DNA of 64,000 nt from NCBI GenBank assembly GCA_965267435.1, contig OZ253960.1, positions 4,650,001-4,714,000 on the forward strand, written 5' to 3'. The notes under the pieces are model-generated. The model was not told the origin of the DNA and ran no database searches. It saw only the letters and a program-made list of their open reading frames with translations. The first letter of the stretch is position 1. Each line of letters begins with the position of its first letter. The translations under genes and the position numbers were made by a program. The stretch is from JAWPMT01 sp965267435 (GTDB lineage Bacteria; Bacteroidota; Bacteroidia; Cytophagales; Cyclobacteriaceae). Positions 7,887 through 16,211 of this stretch are shown here, one piece after another.

Positions 7887-9383
7887 ATGAAGCGACGACA
7901 GTTCCTTCGTAATACGGCCCTTGGTGCCACTCTCCCATTTTGGTTACAAGAGTGTGCTGTGGCTCCATCGGCAGACTTCCCGATCGATCTACATTCTGAC
8001 CAGGCCGCGGGGCATCTCGTGTTCGAATCTCAAAACTGGCCCATGGGTGGTAGAGAGGCCTTCGATCGAGTGATCGTGGGAGGAGGCGTAGCCGGTCTTG
8101 CCGCAGCATACAAAAGCAGGGGCCAGGACTTTGCCTTGTTCGAGCTCTCCGATCGACTAGGTGGTACCTCTGCCAGCGCTCAGGTGGGAGACATTCACTT
8201 CTGCCAGGGAGCGCATTACGACCTCGACTATCCGGAATACTATGGGGACGATGTCCTTCGGATGCTGGAAGAATTAGACATTATCCACTATCAACCATGG
8301 AAGCGAGCGTGGTCCTTCAATGATCAGCAGCACATCATCCCAGCCAGTCGCCGACAGCAATGTTATGACGAAGGCAAAATACGAGGTGATGTGATCCCCG
8401 AAGGAGCGGTGAAGGACCAATTCCTGGAGGTCATAGGACAGTTCGCTGGCCAGATGGCTTTGCCAACGAGACTGATTTCGGAGGAAGTGCGCTTCCTCAA
8501 CGATATCGACTTCAGGTCTTTTCTGGCAGAACATATGGAAGTATCTCAGCAGCTCGAAAGGCAGCTGGATTACCATATGATGGATGACTATGGCGGAGGG
8601 GCCTCTCAGGTATCGGCATTGGCAGGAATTCACTACTTCATGTGCCGACCGTATTACAGCCAGCCAGTGAGCCTCTTCTCACCACTACAAGGCAATGATT
8701 ACTTTGTACAACGAATTGCCAATAAGCTTCCAGCCAACCGCGTGCATCTTCAGCACCTGGTAAGGCGCATCAATGATCTGGGCGACCAGTTTGAAATGGA
8801 AATTTTGGACATTGCTGCTCAAAAAGTGAAGGTTGTGACTGCAAATCATGTGGTTTACGCAGGACAAAAGCATGCTTTGCAATACGTGTTCCCACAAGAG
8901 CACTCGCTGTTTGCGAGCAATGTCTACGCCCCGTGGATGGTGATCAATTTCATCAGCCGCCAGCAGGAGGGCGAGTATGGCTTCTGGCAAAACGAATTCC
9001 TGGCAGAAGATCGGAGCTTCCTGGGGTTTATAGACTCTAGCGTTCAGGACAGGGTGTCTTTGGGTGGTAGGCGGATATTGACTGCGTATTACTGTCTGCG
9101 GCCAGAGGACAGGGAATACCTATCGACGGTATCGCAGGAAAGAGAAAGGATTGTCACAGAAGCACAAAGTCAGGTACGAAAGGTGCTGCCTCACATGGAC
9201 TCAATCGAGAGGGCCGCGATCAAGGTCATGGGACATGCTATGCCTATCCCTACGCCCGGCTACTTGTTTCGGGATGCCAATGAAAGTAACAGTCGCCTGG
9301 CCTATGCGGGCGTCGACAATGGGCGATTGCCTCTGCTATTCGAAGCACTGGACTCTGGTATCCTGGCTGCCGAAAGGCCTTAA
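7887..9383 (+). CDS. FAD-dependent amine-oxidase-like lipoprotein with Tat-type signal
   Basis: 498 residues. The N-terminus carries a twin-arginine pattern (KRRQFLRNTALGA) followed by a lipobox-like WLQEC, with Cys23 as probable lipidation site. This suggests folded, cofactor-loaded export and membrane anchoring. The dinucleotide-binding motif VIVGGGVAGLAAAY (62-75), the ribose-binding Glu (E86) and DRLGGTS (89-95) place it in the flavin amine oxidase/protoporphyrinogen oxidase group. The C-terminus (RLAYAGVDNGRLPLLFEALDSG) corresponds to the second FAD-contact region of that group. Next to AdoMet decarboxylase and aminopropyltransferase genes, a polyamine or an aminopropylated compound is a reasonable substrate guess, but it is not shown. 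It ends convergently with the next gene, overlapping by 4 bp. Confidence 0.8.
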   Translation: MKRRQFLRNTALGATLPFWLQECAVAPSADFPIDLHSDQAAGHLVFESQNWPMGGREAFDRVIVGGGVAGLAAAYKSRGQDFALFELSDRLGGTSASAQVGDIHFCQGAHYDLDYPEYYGDDVLRMLEELDIIHYQPWKRAWSFNDQQHIIPASRRQQCYDEGKIRGDVIPEGAVKDQFLEVIGQFAGQMALPTRLISEEVRFLNDIDFRSFLAEHMEVSQQLERQLDYHMMDDYGGGASQVSALAGIHYFMCRPYYSQPVSLFSPLQGNDYFVQRIANKLPANRVHLQHLVRRINDLGDQFEMEILDIAAQKVKVVTANHVVYAGQKHALQYVFPQEHSLFASNVYAPWMVINFISRQQEGEYGFWQNEFLAEDRSFLGFIDSSVQDRVSLGGRRILTAYYCLRPEDREYLSTVSQERERIVTEAQSQVRKVLPHMDSIERAAIKVMGHAMPIPTPGYLFRDANESNSRLAYAGVDNGRLPLLFEALDSGILAAERP

Positions 9384-9991
9384 ATCTCGCCCCTTCTTCT
9401 AGCCTCCAGTTCGTTGACCGCCGTCTGAAGTTCTCGCTTGAGTTTCACCTCCTTTTTGCGAGACTTATCTCGATGCGCCTCAAACTCTGCTGACACTGAT
9501 TCCAGTTCCTTCCGAGCGGCGGCAGTAAGGTGATGACTTTGCTGGTAGCGCCAAAATAGTAGGCCTCCAAGAACGATCAGAACCAGTATGATCAACCATA
9601 CCATGACCTGGTAGCTGCCTTTGTCCATATCCACCCCCAGGAACTTGATACTACTCACACTCGTTTGAAGCTCTGACAGCTGTTGACGAAGTTGCTCAGC
9701 TTCTTGTTGGCTTTTCGCCGCTGTTTGCCTATGTCCATCGAGGGAAGTTTGCAATTCCAGTGTGGAAGCCTGTTGCGACTGCACAGAATCCATGACCGAT
9801 GACCAGAAGTCATTGAGGCGCTCCGTCCTGATGACTTTGAAGCTGAGACCGGTCGCAGTTTCATACGTCTCACTACGCCTCATCAGCTCCTGAAATGACT
9901 GATCCAACGAAAGAGAGTCTTGGCCTGAAAGGGGTGTCAGAGAGAAAATCAGGAGGGGCAATAAAAATATCCTGAGGTCAATTCTCAACAT
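9380..9991 (-). CDS. Coiled-coil membrane protein of the polyamine/PspA cluster
   Basis: 203 residues with a signal peptide (hydrophobic residues 8-22, cleavage near LSGQD). A Gln/Ser/Leu-rich heptad-like region follows at about residues 65-113, then a transmembrane segment at 128-147 (VMVWLIILVLIVLGGLLFW). The charged, helical C-terminal tail of about 55 residues is rich in Lys, Arg and Glu. The topology suggests a periplasmic coiled coil and a cytoplasmic helix. No family was recognised. It is the last gene of the minus-strand arm, 119 bp beyond the aminopropyltransferase, and may have a structural or scaffold role. Confidence 0.72.
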   Translation of the reverse strand: MLRIDLRIFLLPLLIFSLTPLSGQDSLSLDQSFQELMRRSETYETATGLSFKVIRTERLNDFWSSVMDSVQSQQASTLELQTSLDGHRQTAAKSQQEAEQLRQQLSELQTSVSSIKFLGVDMDKGSYQVMVWLIILVLIVLGGLLFWRYQQSHHLTAAARKELESVSAEFEAHRDKSRKKEVKLKRELQTAVNELEARRRGEI

Positions 9992-10110
9992 GGTTAATAG
10001 CCTTAGGTTAAAACGCGAAGTAATCCAAGAAATGCTAATTCTGCAAAGAAGAAGTGATTAAGTATTGCATAAATTCTCTAAAAATATGGATTATTTTTAG
10101 GTAGTTCTCA

Positions 10111-11646
10111 TCAATATACATCCCACCTCCCAGCCAGATAGTAGCGATATAGAACCGGTCGGTGAATTCGATTGATAACGACCTCCTCATCTTCCTGCTT
10201 GAAGACTTCCTTGCCAAAGGAACTGATTAGTGTCAATGCCGAGGAATTGAGCCATTCAGTATCCACTGTCACCTCCCCTCCCTGCAAATCGCGCTTTAGC
10301 TCACGGCCCTCGTCCTTGGCTCCCAGCACCCATCCCCATTCCCCAAGGGTCAGAATTTGGTTGTGAAGTGGTAAGGTCTTGAACCCAGCCGCCACCATAC
10401 TTTGCTCTATGCAGTCAAAGGCCCTTCGCGCGTAATAAGGGCTCCCCGCCTGGGTAATAAAAATACCGTCAGCAGCCATGGCCTGATAGGCCAACCAATA
10501 GAATTCCTGGGTGTATAGACGACCTAAATCAACAGTCCTTGGATCAGGGAAGTCCGCGATGATGACGTCATAAGGCGCATCTACGCTCTCCAGATAGGTG
10601 AAACCATCCTGATTGATCACATGCACCCGTGGGTCGGCCAAGGAGTTTTCATTGATCCCCAGCAGTACCTCATGCGTACTGGCCAGCCTGGTGACAGCGG
10701 GGTCGAGGTCCACCAATGTGATTTTCTTCACCTGCTCGTATTTGAGGAGCTCTCGTGCGGCGACACCATCACCTCCTCCGAGAATCAGTACATTCTCTGC
10801 ATCACCGTGAAGAATCATCGGCGGATGCACCAGCGGCTCATGGTACAAGGCTTCGTCCAACGTACTCAGCTGCTGATAGCCATTTAGGAAAAACCAGTAA
10901 TGACCATTTCCATAGGTGAGAATGAGCTTCTGATACCTGCTTTGCTCTTCATATATCACTCGATCACTATACCGCAGACGCTCTCCCCAGCTGACGATTG
11001 CATCCGAAAAAAATCCAGAGAGAACAAGGACTGACGTAACCGTTGCAATGTATACCGACATACGTTGCCTCTCCTTCACCCCCAACTCCTTCCAGATCAC
11101 ATATATGAAGACCAGTGCGACGGAGTAGTTGATCGCACCCAGTACAAGGGGGGTCCTGGTCAGTCCGAGATAGGGTAGCCCGATAAATGCGAAGAAGGCA
11201 CCTCCTGCCAGACTGCCATAGTAGTCATTCTCCATGGCTGACGAGACATTGACGCGCAGACTCTCAAATTGCTCATTGAGGCGGATCACCAGCGGGATCT
11301 CCATCCCGATAAGTAACCCAACCATGATACTCAAAAGGTAGATGATCGCCGTCGTATCTGAGTAGAGAGCAAAAACCGTGTAGACGATCACCGTCACATT
11401 GGACGCTATGACCGAGAGAGCAAACTCTATCCAGACAAACTTCTCCAATAGATTGTGCTCTATGCGCTTGCTCAAGCGACTTCCCAGCCCCATAGAAAAG
11501 AGCATGGTGGAGACGATCATTGTAAACTGAAAGACCGAATCTCCCAGGAAATACGTAGCAAGAGTGGAGAGGGTGTACTCTGACACTATGCCCGCCAAAC
11601 CTGTGGCGAAGAGCGCTGCCTTCAGCAGGGTGGAAGTGTACTTCAA
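10111..11646 (-). CDS. Spermidine synthase-like aminopropyltransferase with N-terminal membrane domain
   Basis: 511 residues. Residues 10-215 contain about seven hydrophobic segments; residues 225-511 form a polyamine aminopropyltransferase. Canonical features are kept: YHEPLVHPPM (268-277), nucleotide loop GGGDG (290-294), ribose-binding acid in LVDLDP (D313) and catalytic Asp in IADFPDP (D365). It would transfer the aminopropyl group of decarboxylated AdoMet to an amine, with the donor supplied by the decarboxylase of the + arm. Membrane-fused members of this family are widespread and their acceptors are mostly unknown. The gene follows the DUF350 gene by 7 bp in the same direction, so it belongs to the minus-strand PspA operon. 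Its sequence is clearly paralogous to the 5587-6810 product, which has lost part of the cofactor site. Confidence 0.88.
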   Translation of the reverse strand: MKYTSTLLKAALFATGLAGIVSEYTLSTLATYFLGDSVFQFTMIVSTMLFSMGLGSRLSKRIEHNLLEKFVWIEFALSVIASNVTVIVYTVFALYSDTTAIIYLLSIMVGLLIGMEIPLVIRLNEQFESLRVNVSSAMENDYYGSLAGGAFFAFIGLPYLGLTRTPLVLGAINYSVALVFIYVIWKELGVKERQRMSVYIATVTSVLVLSGFFSDAIVSWGERLRYSDRVIYEEQSRYQKLILTYGNGHYWFFLNGYQQLSTLDEALYHEPLVHPPMILHGDAENVLILGGGDGVAARELLKYEQVKKITLVDLDPAVTRLASTHEVLLGINENSLADPRVHVINQDGFTYLESVDAPYDVIIADFPDPRTVDLGRLYTQEFYWLAYQAMAADGIFITQAGSPYYARRAFDCIEQSMVAAGFKTLPLHNQILTLGEWGWVLGAKDEGRELKRDLQGGEVTVDTEWLNSSALTLISSFGKEVFKQEDEEVVINRIHRPVLYRYYLAGRWDVY

Positions 11647-11653
11647 TGAGGTA

Positions 11654-12517
11654 CTAGAGAGCCCAGACGATCAACATGGAACCGCCGACATACGCGAAGG
11701 CCTCGACGATCGCTGCGCCAACATTGGGGTGCTCCTGGTTGACGATCTCATCGGTCAAATTCTGACCAGGCAGCAAAATCTTATCGGCAAGGAATCGAGC
11801 GATAGGCAAAAACACCAGTCCGATGCCGACATCTACGAAGACATCGATCAGCGTCGTACTCCAACTCACGAAATCGTGCATGAGTGCTTCCCGTATCAAG
11901 TTGCCAATGGCAATAATAGCACCGCCAACGCCCACGCCCACAGCGACATTGCCCTTCTCGATGTGCTCGTGAATGTCATACGGGGTAATGAGGTTGTACA
12001 CCAACGATGTTACAAAAAGAATGCCCTGGCCAAGCACCCAATACAATAGTGCCGTCACAATCGGTCCGCCTGTGCCATAACCTTCGCCATGAATGGCTCC
12101 CAACACGATAAGGCCAGTGGCGATTGCGTTGGCTCCCTCGATGACGCCAGTGCCCACGTTCCTATCGATCAGGATCTCTTTCTTCAGGTCAAATCGCCTG
12201 AAGATGATCTTGTCATTGATGATGAGCGATATGTTGAGCAGGAGAATGGAAAGGACACCATAAATGCCAATGTTGATCAGGTCGGCGACTAGTCCCTCAC
12301 TGTCGCCCATCACTGCACTACCGATCGCGAGCAACAAACCGATGAAGTAGCCCACGTAAGCCACCGAAAAGGCCAGATTGTCATTCTCAACCAATTCGAA
12401 ACCAACCTTCACTCTGGGGTGAAAAAGTTGATAGACGGCCTTTCCCAAAACAAACAGGACGAAACTCGCGGCAATGTAGATGATGGTCGTTAGGGCGCCA
12501 TCCAATATGATCTGCAT
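11654..12517 (-). CDS. DUF350 membrane protein (YjfL-like)
   Basis: 287 residues, strongly hydrophobic, about eight membrane segments. It fits two DUF350 domains, the family of E. coli YjfL. Four copies of an N-[LV]-[AG]-rich motif are visible: DNLAFSVAYVGYFIG (46-60), RNVGTGVIEGANAIATG (119-135), GNVAVGVGVGGAIIAIG (189-205) and PNVGAAIVEAFAYVGGS (264-280), suggesting an internally duplicated fold. The biochemical role of DUF350 is unknown. Its known neighbours in other bacteria include PspA-family proteins, as here, which points to membrane maintenance. It lies between the lipoprotein gene and the aminopropyltransferase gene on the same strand. Confidence 0.85.
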   Translation of the reverse strand: MQIILDGALTTIIYIAASFVLFVLGKAVYQLFHPRVKVGFELVENDNLAFSVAYVGYFIGLLLAIGSAVMGDSEGLVADLINIGIYGVLSILLLNISLIINDKIIFRRFDLKKEILIDRNVGTGVIEGANAIATGLIVLGAIHGEGYGTGGPIVTALLYWVLGQGILFVTSLVYNLITPYDIHEHIEKGNVAVGVGVGGAIIAIGNLIREALMHDFVSWSTTLIDVFVDVGIGLVFLPIARFLADKILLPGQNLTDEIVNQEHPNVGAAIVEAFAYVGGSMLIVWAL

Positions 12518-12557
12518 AAGGTTGGGTGTTTAAGTTAGGTCAGGATAAAAATAAACG

Positions 12558-13286
12558 TTACTTGCCAGAACCTCCCCCTCGCGAACGAAAGCTCCCTGAA
12601 GAACTTCGACTGCTGGAAGATCGTGATGTCCTGCTCGCCACCCTGTTTTTGAAGGTCGACGTATTGCGACTCCACGAGGAGTTGGGGTTGGAAGTCCGAT
12701 TATAGTTGCTATTCGTCCCGTAGTAGGAGGTACCACCAGTGGTCGGACCATAGTATGGTCTCGATCCTCGGTAGTTGCCCCGCCAGTCATCATAATATCC
12801 TCTGTTGACGGGATATGTCCCCATCCGGAAGAGGCTGCTCATGAAAGCATACTGACCATAAAATGCCCAAAAGCTAGAACCACCGCGGTTCTCCCAGCGA
12901 CCATACCTGGGATTCCCCACATAATTGTTGTATCCTGGAGGTGCTGCCGTTTTGGACAGGTTGCCAGTACTGTCCCTGGCGGCTATTTCCATACCCATGT
13001 TATTTACATGGCGCTGAAACTCCTCTTTGCTCACTTCCTTCCAGTCGGTAGTAACTTCACGAACATCCTCTCCCTCACCCCTGACCAGGCGATATTGATG
13101 GAAGTAGGACTCGAAGAAGTTGCCCTGCACGTCCATATCGTGCAGGATGATGGAGAATATCTCATCTGTTGGGAGATCTCTTATGATCTCATCAACGGGG
13201 CTTTTTTGAAATTTCTTGCCCCCACCACAACTCATGATTAGGAACAAACTGAGAAAGAAACCTAAGACCCTGATAGATCGGTGCAT
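12558..13286 (-). CDS. Lipoprotein with Ser/Gly/Arg-rich tail
   Basis: 242 residues from the ATG at 13286, which gives a lipoprotein signal (MHRSIRVLGFFLSLFLIMSC). A longer in-frame start at 13340 would overlap the DUF4178 gene and bury the signal. The mature part begins GGGKKFQKSPVDEIIRDLP, has an acidic/aromatic alpha-beta-like region up to about residue 110, and ends in a low-complexity stretch rich in Tyr, Asn, Ser, Gly and Arg (TSRSSSSRSSSGSFRSRGG). In E. coli the related operon also carries a lipoprotein (YjfM) in this neighbourhood, so positional equivalence is plausible; homology was not established. Likely membrane-anchored on the periplasmic side. Confidence 0.75.
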   Translation of the reverse strand: MHRSIRVLGFFLSLFLIMSCGGGKKFQKSPVDEIIRDLPTDEIFSIILHDMDVQGNFFESYFHQYRLVRGEGEDVREVTTDWKEVSKEEFQRHVNNMGMEIAARDSTGNLSKTAAPPGYNNYVGNPRYGRWENRGGSSFWAFYGQYAFMSSLFRMGTYPVNRGYYDDWRGNYRGSRPYYGPTTGGTSYYGTNSNYNRTSNPNSSWSRNTSTFKNRVASRTSRSSSSRSSSGSFRSRGGGSGK

Positions 13287-13299
13287 ATTCTTAAAGTTT

Positions 13300-13842
13300 T
13301 TATTGTCCGGGTATGATGTTTGAGATTTGGTGAGGCTCAAGCGTTACGCCAGCAGAAGCTTCAAAGGTCTGCTCGTCCCACTGGGTGATTGACAGAACCT
13401 TGTCCTCATCTTCGGTATAGTATTCGAAGGCCATCAGCTCCTCCCAATCCTCCGTCTTTTTGCCGCAATCACGGAAATAGCCCGCTGAGTCGGAGTCAAG
13501 ATGGTATGTGTCCCCATCATAATGCAGCATCCGGGGAGCTTTTTCATTTTTTACGATCTCATCAGCAACGTCCTCATCGATCTTTCGGATTTTGATCGAC
13601 CTCACAAGCGACAGATTGAGATTGCCATCGTCCTCTACGGAGAGAAAAGCCACATCATCGCCACTATCCACTTTGTACTCCTGGGAGAAGTTGTTGCTCC
13701 CCCAATCGTACTCATATTTCTCGCGCACGACCCAAGATTTCAAGTCGTAGTCGAAAATGAATCCAACATCGAGGTCTGTGATCTTCAGGTCTGTCACGTC
13801 ATAAGACGGCTCCTCCTTTTTCTTCTTAAAGAGATTAAACAC
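13300..13842 (-). CDS. DUF4178 domain protein
   Basis: 180 residues, acidic, no signal peptide, so cytoplasmic. The N-terminus MFNLFKKKKEE is followed by a beta-rich domain with the DUF4178 pattern: DLDVGFIFDYDLKSWVV, EYDWGSNNFSQEYKV, then a Y-x-L-x-[ED]-x-x-G-Y-like element (YHLDSDSAGYF) and EELMAFEYYTEDEDKVLSITQWDE. The molecular function is unknown. The family commonly occurs with DUF350, PspA-like and aminopropyltransferase genes, and that is the context here: the lipoprotein gene follows and a 50-residue membrane peptide plus PspA precede it. Confidence 0.8.
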   Translation of the reverse strand: MFNLFKKKKEEPSYDVTDLKITDLDVGFIFDYDLKSWVVREKYEYDWGSNNFSQEYKVDSGDDVAFLSVEDDGNLNLSLVRSIKIRKIDEDVADEIVKNEKAPRMLHYDGDTYHLDSDSAGYFRDCGKKTEDWEELMAFEYYTEDEDKVLSITQWDEQTFEASAGVTLEPHQISNIIPGQ

Positions 13843-13920
13843 GATGCTATTTAGTTATCTTATTTCGTTTTGGTGCCAAAAAGACGCTGCCCACTGTCCC
13901 AGAAAAATCTTGGGCTCAGG

Positions 13921-14073
13921 CTACTTATCTGTTACCTGTTTATAAAGGTATAAAATGCCCAATACCAGCAAGAGGATAATCCCGATTTTCAATAGAACTC
14001 GGAAGAAGATGCTGACGATAAGCACGACAATGACGATCACTAGGAACGCCTTTATCATGTCCATGGTAATCAT
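13921..14073 (-). CDS. 50-residue hydrophobic membrane peptide
   Basis: Reading the complement from ATG at 14073 to TAG at 13921 gives MITMDMIKAF followed by an almost wholly hydrophobic stretch (LVIVIVVLIVSIFF, then a central Arg, then IGIILLLVLGILYLY) and a polar end KQVTDK. This predicts one long or two short membrane helices. It fills an otherwise empty 300-bp gap between pspA and the DUF4178 gene and lies on the same strand. An alternative ATG at codon 4 or 6 is possible. No family recognised. Small membrane proteins often accompany PspA-family genes (PspB, PspC, PspG in E. coli), so a PspA-linked role is inferred, not shown. Confidence 0.65.
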   Translation of the reverse strand: MITMDMIKAFLVIVIVVLIVSIFFRVLLKIGIILLLVLGILYLYKQVTDK

Positions 14074-14148
14074 ACGATGTGCGGGTTTAAGCGAAAAAAT
14101 GGAGCCATGATACTCGCATGACTCCCTTATGTTCAGCCAAGCCTACGC

Positions 14149-14865
14149 TTAGCCCTTCTTGTCCTTATCCATGCCCAACTTGGCTTTCATCGCGGCCAAA
14201 TCGTCTGAGGCGTTGGCATTTGTGCTATCCAGGGCGTTATCGATTTCGTCGTCCAGTGTTCTGGACTCGCCAGCGATGTCGCCGTAGGCCTCAGCAAGCG
14301 CCTCCTGCTGCGCAACTTTGTCCTTCATACGCTCCAGCATAGACACAGTGCTTGAAGAATCGATCTGAGCCATTTGCTTATTGACTTTGGCGGTAGCCTC
14401 GCTGACCTTCACACGGGCCTTCAGCGTCCGTAGCTCGTTCTCGTACTTGCTGATCTCAGCACGAAGCTTTTTGATCTTGCCCTCGAGTTGGGACACATTC
14501 GTCTCAAAACGGTCCTGCTCGGTCTTTGCCTGGGCCAACGCCTGTGAAAACTCGTCCTTGCGAGTCAACGCTTCTGTCGCCAGTCTGTCGGCCTCGCCAC
14601 TTTCCAATTCACCCGATTGGGCTTTCTTCAGCAGCAACATCGCCTTGCTCTCATAGTCCTGCATCTTGGATTTGTTGGTCTGAACGTCATTCTTGGCCCT
14701 GATCGCCATTGCCTTGACTTCCGCCATCGCCTTGAGACTGTTGTCCAGGTCATTCTTCAGATCCCGAATTCCCTGCTCAGTCATTCTGATAGGATTCTCC
14801 AACTTATCGATAGCAGAGTGTACTTCTGACTCCCCTACCTTGAATAATCGTTTGAACACATTCAT
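14149..14865 (-). CDS. PspA/IM30 family membrane-stress protein
   Basis: 238 residues, almost entirely alpha-helical coiled coil with no membrane segment, the usual PspA/Vipp1/YjfJ length and build. The N-terminal amphipathic helix MNVFKRLFKVGESEVHSAID, then ENPIRMTEQGIRDLKNDLD, is the standard family opening. The final part (DDEIDNALDSTNANASDDLAAMKAKLG) resembles the family's C-terminal region. PspA-like proteins form ESCRT-III-like polymers on stressed inner membranes. The neighbouring YbjN-like, DUF4178 and DUF350 genes make it closest in context to E. coli YjfJ rather than to the pspABC operon. Confidence 0.9.
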   Translation of the reverse strand: MNVFKRLFKVGESEVHSAIDKLENPIRMTEQGIRDLKNDLDNSLKAMAEVKAMAIRAKNDVQTNKSKMQDYESKAMLLLKKAQSGELESGEADRLATEALTRKDEFSQALAQAKTEQDRFETNVSQLEGKIKKLRAEISKYENELRTLKARVKVSEATAKVNKQMAQIDSSSTVSMLERMKDKVAQQEALAEAYGDIAGESRTLDDEIDNALDSTNANASDDLAAMKAKLGMDKDKKG

Positions 14866-14876
14866 CTCTACTCTAA

Positions 14877-15272
14877 TTAATTTTTACTAAATGCTATTAA
14901 TTCGTCTGTGTATTCGCTGAGCAGTAACGCCAGAGAATTCAACGTCGCTTCGATCTCGTTCAGATCCAGGTTTTCACATTCATGTGTGTTTCGGAAAAGC
15001 ACTTTCTTGCCTGTCTCATCGAGGGCAAAGGCACCATGAATGATGTCCCTGTTTTTCATCAGCAACTTTTTGAAGATGTCCTCGGAGTCATTCGTTAAAT
15101 CGAAGAGGTACTGCTCTACGATGACGATCGGATCAGCCACGATGAGGACAACGTTTTTCATGCCTTCCTCTTCATTCTCCACGACAAACACCCCTTCTGC
15201 TTCATCTTCGGAGACAATCGTGAAATCTAGCTCTAATAAGTAGTCTTTTACCTTTTCAAAGTATGAGTTCAT
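14877..15272 (-). CDS. YbjN/YjfI-like small protein
   Basis: 131 residues, acidic, cytoplasmic. It has the alternating strand-helix layout of YbjN-type proteins: YLLELDFTIVSEDEAEGVFVV, KNVVLIVADPIVIVEQYLFDL and a C-terminal LDETGKKVLFRNTHECENLDLNEIEA-type region (its last helices at about 100-125). The family has a secretion-chaperone-like fold and no settled function. In the E. coli yjf operon a small protein (YjfI) also precedes the PspA homologue, and this gene holds the equivalent first position, 11 bp before pspA. Assignment to YbjN rather than DUF2170 is tentative. Confidence 0.7.
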   Translation of the reverse strand: MNSYFEKVKDYLLELDFTIVSEDEAEGVFVVENEEEGMKNVVLIVADPIVIVEQYLFDLTNDSEDIFKKLLMKNRDIIHGAFALDETGKKVLFRNTHECENLDLNEIEATLNSLALLLSEYTDELIAFSKN

Positions 15273-15416
15273 GTTTAAGCGTTTTTTAGCGTCGGAAACC
15301 GAAAATACGAATTTGATCGTTGAATTCTCATAGTCCTTTGATGCTTTAAATCATCTTTTCAAGCATCATCAGCGAATTTAACTACATTTACGAGAAGGTG
15401 GGACAAAAGTTGTAGC

Positions 15417-16205
15417 ATGGCTCAAAAAAATAGCAAAACTCTTTCGTTCATTGGTGAGAACATTAAGAAGATCCGTACAGCGAAAAGCATAAGTCAAGCT
15501 GAATTTGCTGGTTTATTCAACTTAGCCAGGCCAAGCGTAGGGGCCTATGAGGAAGGTAGATCCGAGCCAAAGATCGAGACAATCATACATATTGCTAATC
15601 ATTTTAGATTATCCATAGACGTCTTGCTAACGCGGGAGTTGACTGTCAATGATATCTACTCCTTTGGGCTGCTCAATGAGAAGCTGAACAAAGCCCATCA
15701 ATTCAAGAAACAGCCCAAGTCGCTACTGCCTGATCCCATTGCCCTGGTAAGGGTATCAGACTATGTCAACTACATCGTACAATACAAAAATGGGGACTTC
15801 ATCAGCGACCTGCCACGGATATCGGTGCCGGAAGGAAACATCCGAACAATGCGGGCCTTTGAAATGAATGGCAGTGAAATGGAGTACCACCAGCAAGGAA
15901 TACATCATGGCGATCTCCTCATCGGTACACGACAGGAGCCAGACAAACTAAAGAAGCTGGATGGTGCTTTCATAGTCCTCATCCAGGCCGATGGCATCAT
16001 TGCCAGAAGATTGAGCACACAAGGTGACAATCTGCAATTGACCACAGATGACCCCAACTATGAGGTGATGCCTGTCAATATGGACACCGTGTTGGAATGT
16101 TGGAAAGTGGTAGCTGTCTACTCCAAGTACCTGAACCCCCCTACTTTGCTGGAGGAGCGTGTGCTGAAGCTGGAGCGCGAACTGGAAAAGCTGAAGGGTT
16201 CCTGA
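15417..16205 (+). CDS. XRE-family transcriptional regulator with S24/LexA-like C-terminal domain
   Basis: 262 residues. The helix-turn-helix covers about residues 10-64 (IGENIKKIRTAKSISQAEF, then RPSVGAYEEGRSEP). The C-terminal half is S24-like: MNGSEMEYHQQGIHHGDLLIG has the Ser and GD elements of LexA/CI proteins, but the position usually holding the catalytic Lys reads IIARRL, with Arg. No Ala-Gly cleavage site is obvious, so ligand or partner sensing is more likely than self-cleavage. The protein ends in a short coiled coil (LLEERVLKLERELEKLKG). It is transcribed divergently from the YbjN-PspA operon across 144 bp, so it may regulate that operon as well as itself. Confidence 0.85.
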   Translation: MAQKNSKTLSFIGENIKKIRTAKSISQAEFAGLFNLARPSVGAYEEGRSEPKIETIIHIANHFRLSIDVLLTRELTVNDIYSFGLLNEKLNKAHQFKKQPKSLLPDPIALVRVSDYVNYIVQYKNGDFISDLPRISVPEGNIRTMRAFEMNGSEMEYHQQGIHHGDLLIGTRQEPDKLKKLDGAFIVLIQADGIIARRLSTQGDNLQLTTDDPNYEVMPVNMDTVLECWKVVAVYSKYLNPPTLLEERVLKLERELEKLKGS

Positions 16206-16211
16206 CCGAAG

